Shown here piece after piece: positions 19,361 through 28,282 of a DNA stretch of 64,000 nt; position 1 is the stretch's first letter; each line of letters opens with the position of its first letter. The position numbers and the translations under genes were made by a program. The notes below the pieces were generated by a model, which was not told the origin of the DNA, did no database searches, and was given only the letters and a program-made list of their open reading frames with translations. The stretch comes from Coprococcus eutactus (GTDB lineage: Bacteria; Bacillota; Clostridia; Lachnospirales; Lachnospiraceae): assembly GCF_025149915.1 (NCBI RefSeq), contig NZ_CP102278.1:1-64000 (forward strand), given 5' to 3'.

Positions 19361-21304
19361 ATGCGAAAAATCAGGGAAATAGCGCTTGTTACTGCAACTG
19401 CATTGTTGATGACAATGTGTCCTGTTGATATGACAGGTTCAAATTCGAAACATAGCGGCAGAGCAGGATATACAGTGTATGCAGCAGAGACAGACAGTGC
19501 GGAATATACAGTGGCATCATCTTCAGATTCTGATAAGCCTGTAGAAAAAAACGGCTGGTATAATGAAGATGGAAAGAGATTTTATTATAGCGAAGGTGAA
19601 AAACTGAAAAGCCAGCTTCTTCAGATAAATGAGAAAAACAATGGTAAGATATACAAAAATACATATTATTTATCCTCCGACGGATCAGTGGCTGGTGGAT
19701 TAAAAAAGGTAAATGAAAGTCTGTATTATTTTGATTCAAGCTCTAAGACTTTTCCTGGAGCTGCGGTCAGTGGATGGAAATCTGTAAATAATAAAACATA
19801 TTATTTTCTCAGCAGCAAGAAAGCCGCCGTGGGTGTCACGACAATAGGATCAAAGAAATATTATTTTGCACCTGATACAAATGTACTTCAGGGTGGACTT
19901 AAAAAAACGACAAACGGATATATGTATTTTTCAACGAAGACAGGTGTGGCTGTTGTGAACAGACTGGTTGACAGCATGTATTTTAACGGCGATGGATATG
20001 CCGTTAAAAGAAAGTTTGTTACATACAATGGAAATGATTACTATATAGGGTCTAATTACAAGGCAGTGACGGGAATAAAAAAGATAGATAATTATTACTA
20101 TAACTTTGATTCTAAAGGTGTCATGAAGAAGAATGTGTGGTATCAGTCAAAGTCCGGCAGATATTATTTTGGTTCCAACGGACGTACGGTGAAGGGATTG
20201 AACAGGATAAGCGGTTATACGTTCTATTTTGATGGCAATTTTAAGATAGTTAAAAATACCTGGAAGACTATAAACGGCAATAAATATTATTTTGGACCGA
20301 GCAGTAAGGCATATACAGGACTCAGAAAGATAGGTAATTATTACTATTACTTTGGTGCCAAAGGAGTAATGGCAAAAAACAAATTTTTAAAGATATCAGG
20401 CAAGAAATATTACTTTGGAGGCAATGGCAGAGCCTATATCGGTGTGAGACGTGTAAATGGAGAGGTGTACAACTTTTCTTCAAAGGGATATCTGACAACT
20501 GGTATCAAGAAAGTATACGGTAGACTGTATCTCTTTGATGAGAACGGAAAAGTCGTGAGAAGAAGTGGATGGTATACTTCAAAGAAGGGCAATAAGTATT
20601 ACCTGAAATCAAATGGAAGCCTTGTAACTGGATATAAGAAAATTGGCGATGATTTCTACTTTTTCAGTGAGACTAACGGCCGTATGTACAAAAACAGATG
20701 GGCATATGCAAAGGGATACAAGTTCTACTTTGAAAAAAATGGAAAGAGACTTACAAATGTTGAATCCATTTTAGGCCCACAGGATTCATATGAGATCATG
20801 GTGAATAAGACTACAAATGTTGTAACGATATATGCAAAGGATGGCAATAAGGGATATACGATTCCAGTCAAAGCATTTGTGTGCTCAGGAGGAGACAGTA
20901 CACCTCTAGGAACCTTCTATATACCAGCAAAATGGAGATGGCTGTCACTTGTTGGCAATTGTTATGGACAGTGGAATACACTGATAACCTACGAGGAAAG
21001 CATATTGTTCCATTCAGTATATTACGATGAGGTGGATGCAGATACGTTGTCAGTGGATGCATACAATAAGCTTGGAACTACATGTTCTCATGGATGTATA
21101 AGACTTAAAGCTGGCGATGCAAAGTGGATATATGACAATTGTTCATTGGGAACAAAAATTACTATATTTGAGAGCAATGCTGATGGTCCTTTCCCAAAAC
21201 CATCATTTGTAAAGCTTAGTTCTAGCCATACATGGGATCCTACAGATCCAAATATGGCTTATAAATGTAAAGAACGTGGATGTCATAAAGGAATAGCGTG
21301 GTAA
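19361..21304 (+). CDS. Secreted L,D-transpeptidase with wall-binding repeats
   Basis: GAGGAGG just upstream picks the ATG at 19361 (647 residues) rather than the longer frame inside the SEDS gene. A signal peptide (MRKIREIALVTATALLMT) is followed by about 15 aromatic/glycine repeats of the cell-wall/glucan-binding type (KKIDNYYYNFDSKGVM, KYYFGSNGRTVKGL and similar) from about 60 to 460. The C-terminus is a YkuD L,D-transpeptidase domain with the catalytic motif SHGCIR: His577 and Cys579. This enzyme forms 3-3 peptidoglycan cross-links or attaches proteins to the wall, and beta-lactams other than carbapenems block it poorly. After the catalytic domain is a short tail with SSHTWDPTDPNMAYKCKERG. 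Its neighbour, the SEDS polymerase, supports a wall-building role. Confidence 0.9.
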   Translation: MRKIREIALVTATALLMTMCPVDMTGSNSKHSGRAGYTVYAAETDSAEYTVASSSDSDKPVEKNGWYNEDGKRFYYSEGEKLKSQLLQINEKNNGKIYKNTYYLSSDGSVAGGLKKVNESLYYFDSSSKTFPGAAVSGWKSVNNKTYYFLSSKKAAVGVTTIGSKKYYFAPDTNVLQGGLKKTTNGYMYFSTKTGVAVVNRLVDSMYFNGDGYAVKRKFVTYNGNDYYIGSNYKAVTGIKKIDNYYYNFDSKGVMKKNVWYQSKSGRYYFGSNGRTVKGLNRISGYTFYFDGNFKIVKNTWKTINGNKYYFGPSSKAYTGLRKIGNYYYYFGAKGVMAKNKFLKISGKKYYFGGNGRAYIGVRRVNGEVYNFSSKGYLTTGIKKVYGRLYLFDENGKVVRRSGWYTSKKGNKYYLKSNGSLVTGYKKIGDDFYFFSETNGRMYKNRWAYAKGYKFYFEKNGKRLTNVESILGPQDSYEIMVNKTTNVVTIYAKDGNKGYTIPVKAFVCSGGDSTPLGTFYIPAKWRWLSLVGNCYGQWNTLITYEESILFHSVYYDEVDADTLSVDAYNKLGTTCSHGCIRLKAGDAKWIYDNCSLGTKITIFESNADGPFPKPSFVKLSSSHTWDPTDPNMAYKCKERGCHKGIAW

Positions 21305-21308
21305 AATT

Positions 21309-22181
21309 ATGGAATACAGAGCGAATATGAGTAAAAAAATATATATCATAGCCATTTTCATTTTGGCTGCGGCTTCCTTGTTTGTCCTGTCCGCCTGTGA
21401 AAAAAAAGATAATGGAACAGAGACAACACAAAAAAAAATAATGAATGGAACTGTTGAGTCTGCTGCTGATTTCACACATATAGGCGTGTATATAGATGTG
21501 AATAAAAATGATTCTGGAGTTACTGATGTCAAGTATACTATATCTGGAGAAATTGCCATAGTGAGCTTCAGATATAAAGGAGTCCGGGTAGAACTGAGGG
21601 GATCTTGCAAATACAGTCAGTATGAACTTGCTGGAGTGAAAGATACCAGCAATGGAGATCTGATAGCCACTGATATAAACGGGTATAGAGCTTCACTTTA
21701 CACACTTGATCCTGGAAGAATAATTTTTTGGAGTGATGGCAAGATCAACTATTCTCTGTACATATATGTCACTGCTACGGATGATGATGTTAATGATATT
21801 GTGAAACAAATATCGTTTGAGAGCCGCTATGAAGAACGCGATGATGTCAAAAATCAGACAGTTGATGAAGGAAAGCAATTTGCAGAGAAAATCATCAAGG
21901 TATTTTGTGATAAAGATATAGAGGCTCTGGAAGATATGATGTATTATCCACAGGAGCTTGGAAATGGCAATTCTGTTGCAAATGTAAATGAATTGAGAAA
22001 TCTCAGCAAGGATGATATGTTTACAGATATACTTATAAAGGCTCTGAGCGACAAGAATGCACTTGACGAGATGAGAATATCTGATGATTGCACGGAGTAC
22101 ACCATCGGAACAAATTACAAGAATGTTCATTTCAAACTGATGGATGATGGACAGTTTCTTATTACAAAGATAAACAACTAA
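21309..22181 (+). CDS. Predicted lipoprotein, unknown function
   Basis: This 290-residue protein has a type II signal peptide: charged start, hydrophobic IYIIAIFILAAASLFVL and a lipobox LSAC with the lipidated cysteine at about residue 30 (counting from the ATG at 21309; the ATG at 21327 is an alternative). The mature part has a Lys/Asn/Thr linker, then a beta-rich region (VKYTISGEIAIVSFRYKGVR) and a helical C-terminal part (EDMMYYPQELGNGNSVANVN). No catalytic motif is recognised. It follows the transpeptidase by 4 bases, so it is in the same operon and probably anchored to the outer face of the membrane. A strong hairpin follows. Confidence 0.8.
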   Translation: MEYRANMSKKIYIIAIFILAAASLFVLSACEKKDNGTETTQKKIMNGTVESAADFTHIGVYIDVNKNDSGVTDVKYTISGEIAIVSFRYKGVRVELRGSCKYSQYELAGVKDTSNGDLIATDINGYRASLYTLDPGRIIFWSDGKINYSLYIYVTATDDDVNDIVKQISFESRYEERDDVKNQTVDEGKQFAEKIIKVFCDKDIEALEDMMYYPQELGNGNSVANVNELRNLSKDDMFTDILIKALSDKNALDEMRISDDCTEYTIGTNYKNVHFKLMDDGQFLITKINN

Positions 22182-22192
22182 AATAAATTATT

Positions 22193-22240
22193 AATTCCCC
22201 AGACATAACCTAGTCGGATTGGTGTGTCTGGGGAATTTTG
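22193..22240 (+). terminator. Terminator ending the envelope gene block
   Basis: Perfect 13-bp stem AATTCCCCAGACA (22193-22205) with its complement at 22225-22237, then TTT. It separates the lipoprotein from the MerR-type gene. Confidence 0.8.
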
Positions 22241-22421
22241 TATGTTGGGATTAGATTTTATCAGATAAGTGAAAAACCAGCCGTATATTGTTTGTTTGTG
22301 AGATAAAATAGAAGACGAATTGGATTGAGAGCGTGTATTAAAGTCCTTAAAATTGAAAACAGGACAAGCTGGATGCGTAAGACGGAACCTGGTTTGGTAC
22401 TGTAAAGGAGGAAAATACATA

Positions 22422-23135
22422 ATGGCGGAAAAAAGTTACAGCATAAGTGAAGCGGCGGCGATGGTTGAGGTTGAGACTCATGTACTCAGGTACTGGGAGG
22501 AAGAACTTGAGATAGACATAAGAAGAAATGAGATGGGTCATAGATGTTATGAGGATCGGGATGTCAAGATATTGCAAAGAGTAAAGATACTCAAGGATAA
22601 GGGAATACAGCTCAAGGCTATAAAGGATATGGTTCACAAAATGTATGATATGCTGGATGAGAGCAAGGATGAAAAAAAATCAGTGAAGCCTGTGGACAAT
22701 GGTGTAAATGATGAAGCTGACGAAAATCCAGATGAATTAGACAGGATATTGAATGAAGACAAGCTGTTAGATATAAAAAATATAGACACAATAAGAGTCA
22801 ATTGTGGGGACAGCAAATATGGTTCCGGGGATGAAGGCACTGATTCCAGAATAGTTGATTTCAAGATGGCCCAGTTTCAGAATATTATGGATAAGATAGT
22901 GAGCAATTCCATAAAAAACAATATAAAGATGATAACTCAGTCAGTATCTGGGACTGTCACGGAGGATGTAATAAAACAGATAGATGTACTTATACAGGAA
23001 AAGGAGGAGCAGGAGGAGGCAAGATACAGAAGGCTTGACACAACGATCAGGGAACTGCAGCAGACCAGACAAGAGATAGCAGCATCTGAGGCTGGCAGAA
23101 AAAGAAGAGGACTGTTCAGAAAGAAAAATAAATAG
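22422..23135 (+). CDS. MerR-type DNA-binding protein with C-terminal coiled coil
   Basis: AAAGGAGG at about 22404-22411 supports the ATG at 22422 (237 residues). Residues 1-75 are a MerR winged helix: YSISEAAAMVEVETHVLRYW, then EEELEIDIRRNEMGHRCYED. The middle is acidic and disordered. Residues about 150-225 are probably coiled coil (IREIKQID-like heptads, QEKEEQEEARYRRLDTTIRE), ending in a basic tail (GRKRRGLFRKKNK). The layout resembles RacA of Bacillus, a MerR-plus-coiled-coil chromosome-anchoring protein, more than a metal-sensing MerR, because no effector-binding cysteines are seen. The resemblance is structural only; a transcription factor is equally possible. Confidence 0.8.
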   Translation: MAEKSYSISEAAAMVEVETHVLRYWEEELEIDIRRNEMGHRCYEDRDVKILQRVKILKDKGIQLKAIKDMVHKMYDMLDESKDEKKSVKPVDNGVNDEADENPDELDRILNEDKLLDIKNIDTIRVNCGDSKYGSGDEGTDSRIVDFKMAQFQNIMDKIVSNSIKNNIKMITQSVSGTVTEDVIKQIDVLIQEKEEQEEARYRRLDTTIRELQQTRQEIAASEAGRKRRGLFRKKNK

Positions 23136-23246
23136 TGAAAAAGATCATTAAACATATTATTAAACATATAAGGGTAGTTGTTTATAAAAACTTCATACAC
23201 TGTCAGGGTGATTTCATGTTATAGTAACCGTGGGAGTTGATATAAG

Positions 23247-24956
23247 ATGAACATCACAAAAAAAGTAAAGATAATGATCATAGTAGTGTGGCTTACCGCA
23301 TTGGTATCTATGGTAATAGGAACATGTATTATAGGAAAATATTTTATAACGGGAACGTATGGCAGTAATCATTCCCTGCAGCTTTTATATAGCCAGAATG
23401 ATCCGGTGAATGATGTATACAAGGCAATATCGGCAGAGAGAGAGAGTATTATAAATAAGGTAAAGAGCAATCCAGGTTATTACCTTGACAAGAAGAATGC
23501 CGCTGATCTCAATGAAAGGACATCTGCAAACAACACATATGTGATCATGAAGGTGGATGACGAGTACACATTTGTGGGGGTTGATACATTTTCTGATGCG
23601 CTGAAAAATCAGTTGAAATTTAACGACAGCAGCACAAATATAAGTACTATAGACGAGGATACAGATGTCGGAGGGGAAAATCAGATCAAGGTTCAGGAGT
23701 ATCTGATGACGCAGCCATCCATGTATCTCTGTAACCAGATATCTTATGTATATCAGGGGCAGAGTGTTGATTTGTATATGCTCACATATTATGGTAATTA
23801 TATGGACAGATTCAGAGGAACGATGTTTGGCTACATAATTCTTATGGTCGTCATCATGTTTATACTCAGTGGACTAGTAGCATTACTTATATATCAGCAG
23901 TTTGTAAATCCTCTTGTAAAACTCAAACAGGCTGCAGAGAAAATGGGGTCCGGTAATCTTGATGAGAAAATAGAGATATGTAAAAACAGGGAAGATGAGG
24001 TCGGCGAGCTCTGTGAATCATTTGAGAATATGCGTCAGAGAATGAGTGACTTTGCAAAAGCTAAGATGCATTATGAGGAGGAGAACAGACAGCTCATAAG
24101 CAATATATCCCATGACCTTAGAACCCCTATAACCACTATAAAGGGTTATGTTGAAGGAATTATGGATGGTGTGGCAGATACACCTGAGAAGCGTGACAGA
24201 TACCTAAAGATGATATACAGCAAAGCAAATGAGATGGACAGTCTGATAAATGAGCTGTCGCTCTACACGAATATCAACAACAATGCGATACCGTATGAGT
24301 TCCACAGAGTATCGGTGAAGGATTATTTCAATGACTGTATGGAGGAAGTGCACGCAACACTTATGTCCAAGAATATGACTCTGACATACAGGAATTATTG
24401 TGATGATGATGTAATGGTAATAGTTGATCCGGATCAGCTAAAGCGTGTTATCAATAATATCGTAACAAATTCTATAAAATATATGGATAAGGAATATGGA
24501 CAGGTTGATATCAGCATATATGACAATGATGCTGAGGTAAAGATTGCCATCAATGACAACGGCAGGGGAATTGATACGGATAGTCTCCCTCATATATTTG
24601 ACAGAATGTACAGGGCAGACAGTGCGAGACAGTCCCGGGGAGGAAGCGGTCTGGGACTTGCTATTTGTAAGAAGATAGTGGAAGAACACGGTGGAAATAT
24701 ATATGCGACCAGCCAGATAGGAAAAGGAACGACTATAGTGTTTACGCTGAAGAAATATATCCCGAAGGATGTTGGCAATGGAGCACAAGCAGATGGCGAT
24801 GAAGAGTCCGCAGAAAACAGCCAGAAAGACATACAGAAGAAGGATGGCCAGCGTAGGGACAACCAGAAGAAAGATACACAGCGAAAAAGTACATTGCAGA
24901 TTATAAATCCACTAAAGAAAAGGAGAGATACAGATGAGCAAAATATTGATAATTGA
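23247..24956 (+). CDS. Sensor histidine kinase (HAMP-HisKA-HATPase)
   Basis: The 569 residues show membrane helix 1 at about 9-31, an extracytoplasmic sensor of about 160 residues, and helix 2 at about 193-218. HAMP follows at about 218-270. The HisKA domain has the phosphorylated His289 in NISHDLRTPITTIKG. The HATPase has an N box (NNIVTNSIKY), DNGRGID and GGSGLGLAIC. After about residue 505 is an unusual tail of 60 residues rich in Lys, Gln and Asp (KDIQKKDGQRRDNQKKDTQ), outside the usual kinase fold. The stop overlaps the regulator start by 23 bases. The signal is unknown; the neighbours give no clear target. Confidence 0.95.
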   Translation: MNITKKVKIMIIVVWLTALVSMVIGTCIIGKYFITGTYGSNHSLQLLYSQNDPVNDVYKAISAERESIINKVKSNPGYYLDKKNAADLNERTSANNTYVIMKVDDEYTFVGVDTFSDALKNQLKFNDSSTNISTIDEDTDVGGENQIKVQEYLMTQPSMYLCNQISYVYQGQSVDLYMLTYYGNYMDRFRGTMFGYIILMVVIMFILSGLVALLIYQQFVNPLVKLKQAAEKMGSGNLDEKIEICKNREDEVGELCESFENMRQRMSDFAKAKMHYEEENRQLISNISHDLRTPITTIKGYVEGIMDGVADTPEKRDRYLKMIYSKANEMDSLINELSLYTNINNNAIPYEFHRVSVKDYFNDCMEEVHATLMSKNMTLTYRNYCDDDVMVIVDPDQLKRVINNIVTNSIKYMDKEYGQVDISIYDNDAEVKIAINDNGRGIDTDSLPHIFDRMYRADSARQSRGGSGLGLAICKKIVEEHGGNIYATSQIGKGTTIVFTLKKYIPKDVGNGAQADGDEESAENSQKDIQKKDGQRRDNQKKDTQRKSTLQIINPLKKRRDTDEQNIDN

Positions 24957-25623
24957 AGATGAGCTCAGTATTGCGGAACTTGAGAGAGATTACTTAGAGC
25001 TTAATGATTTTGAGGTTGAGATAGAACCGAATGGAATTAATGGACTGGAGAAGGCTTTGAGTGAGGAGTACAGTCTTATACTGCTTGACCTTATGCTTCC
25101 TGATATGGATGGATTTGAGATATGCCGTCAGATCAGGGAGAAGAAGGATATACCAATCATAATGGTGACAGCAAAGAAGAATGATATAGACAAGATCAGA
25201 GGCCTTGGTCTGGGTGTTGACGACTATGTGACGAAACCATTCAGTCCAAGCGAGCTGGTGGCAAGAGTGAAAGCTCATATATCAAGATATGAGAGATTGG
25301 TTGGATCAACAGCTCTCAAGAATGATGTCATCGAGATCAGAGGACTGAAGATAGACAAGACAGACAGAAGAGTATATGTAGACAACGAGGAGAAGGTATT
25401 TACAAATAAGGAATTTGACATACTGTGTTTCCTTGCCAGCAACCCAAATAAGGTATTCTCCAAGGATGAGCTGTTCAGCAAGATCTGGAATATGGACAGT
25501 ATAGGCGATATAGCAACGGTTACTGTTCATATCAAGAAGATAAGGGAGAAGATCGAGTTCGATACCTCAAATCCACAGTATATAGAGACTGTATGGGGTG
25601 TTGGTTACAGATTCAGAATGTGA
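24934..25623 (+). CDS. OmpR-family response regulator
   Basis: The partner of the upstream kinase, with 229 residues. The receiver has acidic residues near 9-10, phospho-acceptor Asp52 in LILLDLMLPDMDG, the MVTAKK threonine switch and the DYVTKPF lysine. The winged-helix domain (about 130-229) ends with VHIKKIREKIEFD and VWGVGYRF. AAAGGAGAG in the kinase coding region is its ribosome site. It resembles the VanR branch, but no Van resistance genes are near. The 3' end lies inside the left arm of a large palindromic element. Confidence 0.95.
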   Translation: MSKILIIEDELSIAELERDYLELNDFEVEIEPNGINGLEKALSEEYSLILLDLMLPDMDGFEICRQIREKKDIPIIMVTAKKNDIDKIRGLGLGVDDYVTKPFSPSELVARVKAHISRYERLVGSTALKNDVIEIRGLKIDKTDRRVYVDNEEKVFTNKEFDILCFLASNPNKVFSKDELFSKIWNMDSIGDIATVTVHIKKIREKIEFDTSNPQYIETVWGVGYRFRM

Positions 25624-25820
25624 TAAGAAAGCCCCAGACGGCGAACATGCAGCGTTCATGCTTGCATGAAACGCTGCATGTTCATCGGATGGGCAGATAT
25701 TCATGAGCATGTATGCCGATAGGCAGGAATGCGAATGAATGTGCGATTACGAGAGCCACGAAGTGGCGAAGTAATCGTAAGGCTTTCTTATCACATTTAT
25801 AATAAGCCCCAGACGGCGAA
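25619..25820. repeat. Palindromic intergenic element with direct repeats (MITE-like)
   Basis: Perfect 15-bp inverted repeats TGTGATAAGAAAGCC (25619-25633) and its complement (25781-25795) bound 177 bases. Inside are a hairpin at about 25648-25682 (CATGCAGCG with its complement, and an inner CATGC/GCATG) and a second hairpin at 25744-25777 (CGATTAC with GTAATCG, enclosing GCCAC-GAA-GTGGC). A 16-bp direct repeat AGCCCCAGACGGCGAA occurs at 25630-25645 and again at 25805-25820. The element contains the regulator's stop codon and may act as a terminator. No ORF is present, so any mobility would need a transposase in trans. Confidence 0.7.
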
Positions 25821-25834
25821 TGAGGAGTAAACAA

Positions 25835-26536
25835 ATGAAATTAAACATTTTACATGAGGATAGTGATATCATTGTGGCTGTGAAACCGTGTGGTGTGCCG
25901 ACACAGCCGGACAAGACAAATTCCGAGAGCATGGTGAGCATGCTCAAGCTTAGAATATATGAGAGAGAAAACAGAAAAGAAGAGCCATATCTTGTTCCTA
26001 TACACAGGCTGGACAGACCTGTCGGAGGAGTTATGGTATTCGCAAAGACGCCTGAGGCGGCAGCAGCTCTCTCAAAGCAGAGTGAGGATGGCACCATGCT
26101 CAAGTATTATCAGGCGATACTCACAGGAGAGCTTCCAAATGACCAGGGTGTGCTGAAGGATTACCTGCTCCATGACACAAAGGACAACGTGACGAAGACC
26201 GTGGACAAGGATACACCAGGGGCAAAGTATTCAGAGCTAGAATATGAGGTGCTGGATGTTATGGACACGGATGAAGGGGTACTCTCATATGTTCTTGTGG
26301 AGCTTATAACAGGAAGACACCACCAGATCAGGGCGCAGTTTGCAAAGAGAAAATGCGGCATATGGGGTGACACGAAGTACAATCCAAAGTTCCAGAAGAC
26401 GAAGAAAAAATATAAAGAAATTGGACTTCATGCATCAAGATTGGAATTCGACCATCCGACCACAGGTGAGCACATGGTGTTCAAGCATGAGCCGGAGGGC
26501 GGCGCATTTGCGATACTGGATCTGGATGAGTTCTAA
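25835..26536 (+). CDS. RluA-family rRNA/tRNA pseudouridine synthase
   Basis: It converts uridine to pseudouridine in structured RNA. The signature HRLDRPVGGVMVFAKT contains the catalytic Asp. Other family segments are YYQAILTGEL, the RHHQIRAQFA block and LHASRLEFDHP. The ATG at 25835 (233 residues) is preferred over 25820 because TGAGGAG lies between them at the right distance and 25820 falls in the direct repeat. No S4 domain is present, so it is a short RluA-type enzyme; the exact RNA target cannot be told from sequence. A hairpin follows. Confidence 0.9.
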   Translation: MKLNILHEDSDIIVAVKPCGVPTQPDKTNSESMVSMLKLRIYERENRKEEPYLVPIHRLDRPVGGVMVFAKTPEAAAALSKQSEDGTMLKYYQAILTGELPNDQGVLKDYLLHDTKDNVTKTVDKDTPGAKYSELEYEVLDVMDTDEGVLSYVLVELITGRHHQIRAQFAKRKCGIWGDTKYNPKFQKTKKKYKEIGLHASRLEFDHPTTGEHMVFKHEPEGGAFAILDLDEF

Positions 26537-26553
26537 GAAAAAGAAATTCATAG

Positions 26554-26588
26554 GGCGGATGTCGACATGTTACGTGTTGACATCCGCC
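26554..26588 (+). terminator. Hairpin after the pseudouridine synthase
   Basis: GGCGGATGTCGACA (26554-26567) pairs with TGTTGACATCCGCC (26575-26588), 14 bp with one G-T, loop of 7. The T tract is poor, so it may be a processing or weak termination signal. Confidence 0.6.
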
Positions 26589-26732
26589 TTGAAATTATGT
26601 AGATTAAAGAGTGTATGCAATTAAGTAGTTCAGACAAAAATGAATGATAGTGACAATTCTAAATTAATTGAGTTGCGGCTAAGAGATTGCAGCAGCAGAT
26701 ATAGAATGTTTTAGAATAAGGAGATAAATAAG

Positions 26733-28166
26733 ATGGCAAACGATAAGAAGATGGTTGAAGCTATTACTTCCATGGATGAAGATTTTGCACAGTGGTATAC
26801 AGACGTTGTCCTCAAGGCAGGACTTATCGCGTATACTAACGTGAAGGGATGTATGGCTATCAAGCCCGCAGGATATGCAATCTGGGAGCTTATACAGAAG
26901 CAGCTTGATGAGAGATTCAAGGCTACAGGTGTGGAGAATGTGTACATGCCAATGCTTATTCCAGAGAGCCTTCTTGAGAAGGAGAAGGATCACGTTGAGG
27001 GATTTGCACCGGAGGTAGCATGGGTTACATATGGTGGACTCAATCCTCTTACAGAGCGTATGTGTGTAAGACCTACATCAGAGACTCTGTTCTGCGATTT
27101 CTACAAGAATGATATCCAGTCATATCGTGATCTGCCAAAGGTATATAATCAGTGGTGTTCAGTTATGCGTTGGGAGAAGGAGACAAGACCTTTCCTTCGT
27201 TCAAGAGAATTTCTGTGGCAGGAGGGACACACTGCTCATGCAACAGCAGAGGAGGCTGAGGCAAGAACAATACAGATGCTGAATCTGTACGCTGATTTCT
27301 GTGAGGATGTACTTGCTATGCCGGTTATCCGTGGACAGAAGACAGAGAAGGAAAAGTTTGCCGGAGCAGAGGCAACATACACAATAGAGGCACTTATGCA
27401 CGACGGCAAGGCACTTCAGTCAGGAACAAGCCATAACTTTGGAGATGGATTTGCCAAGGCGTTTGGTATACAGTTTACAGACAAGGACAACAAGCTCAAG
27501 TATGTTCACCAGACATCATGGGGTATGACAACAAGACTTATCGGAGCCATCATCATGGTTCACGGAGACAATTCAGGTCTTGTACTTCCTCCAAAGGTTG
27601 CGCCAACTCAGGTTATGATCATTCCTATTATGCAGAAGAAGGCAGGAGTGCTTGAGAAGGCAGCAGAGCTCCGCGAGAAGCTTGGCGCATTCAGAGTAAA
27701 GGTTGATGACAGCGATAAGAGCCCAGGCTGGAAGTTCTCAGAGCAGGAGATGAGAGGTATTCCTATCAGAGTTGAGATCGGACCAAAGGATATCGAGGCA
27801 AATCAGGCAGTTCTGGTACGCCGTGATACAAGAGAGAAGATCACAGTATCACTTGATGAGATAGATGCAAAGGTAGGAGAGCTTCTTGAGACTATCCAGA
27901 AGGATATGTTTGAGAGAGCAAAGGCTCACAGAGATTCACATACACATGCAGCTCTTAACTGGGATGAGTTCAAGAATATCATCGACAACGAGCAGGGCTT
28001 TGTGAAGGCTATGTGGTGCGGTGAGACAGCTTGTGAGGAGGCAATCAAGGACGAGACAGGAGCATCCACAAGATGTATGCCATTTGCGCAGGAGCATCTC
28101 TCAGATGTATGCGTACACTGCGGCAAGCCTGCAAAGAAGATGGTATACTTCGGACGTGCATATTAA
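26733..28166 (+). CDS. proS: Prolyl-tRNA synthetase, eukaryote/archaea-like type
   Basis: It charges tRNA-Pro. The 477 residues match the short ProRS type without the bacterial editing insertion (bacterial type is about 570). Motifs are [16 protein letters not shown] with [18 protein letters not shown], the motif 2 arginine region [12 protein letters not shown] and [20 protein letters not shown], and motif 3 near [20 protein letters not shown]. The C-terminus has a zinc-type cluster ([16 protein letters not shown]) and ends in RAY, the terminal-tyrosine hallmark of this class. AAGGAG precedes the ATG. I saw no T-box in the 196-base leader. Confidence 0.95.
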   Translation: MANDKKMVEAITSMDEDFAQWYTDVVLKAGLIAYTNVKGCMAIKPAGYAIWELIQKQLDERFKATGVENVYMPMLIPESLLEKEKDHVEGFAPEVAWVTYGGLNPLTERMCVRPTSETLFCDFYKNDIQSYRDLPKVYNQWCSVMRWEKETRPFLRSREFLWQEGHTAHATAEEAEARTIQMLNLYADFCEDVLAMPVIRGQKTEKEKFAGAEATYTIEALMHDGKALQSGTSHNFGDGFAKAFGIQFTDKDNKLKYVHQTSWGMTTRLIGAIIMVHGDNSGLVLPPKVAPTQVMIIPIMQKKAGVLEKAAELREKLGAFRVKVDDSDKSPGWKFSEQEMRGIPIRVEIGPKDIEANQAVLVRRDTREKITVSLDEIDAKVGELLETIQKDMFERAKAHRDSHTHAALNWDEFKNIIDNEQGFVKAMWCGETACEEAIKDETGASTRCMPFAQEHLSDVCVHCGKPAKKMVYFGRAY

Positions 28167-28188
28167 AATATAAATAATGATCATGCAT

Positions 28189-28228
28189 AATAACTTCTTC
28201 AGCATCTTGCTGGAGAAGTTATTATTTT
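28189..28228 (+). terminator. Terminator after proS
   Basis: AATAACTTCTTCAGC (28189-28203) pairs with GCTGGAGAAGTTATT (28209-28223), then ATTTT. One G-T pair in a 15-bp stem, loop of 5. Confidence 0.8.
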
Positions 28229-28282
28229 AGGGATATTCAACCAATTGGAAAATCATGAGACGAAGATGCGGAGAGAAGATAT

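Noticed and set aside
24934..25623. Vancomycin-resistance VanR
   Set aside because: Similarity is to the broad regulator family; no vanH, vanA/B or vanX genes are near.
26537..26732. Possible T-box before proS
   Set aside because: No specifier loop, AGTA/GAA motif, GGTGG antiterminator or terminator was found.
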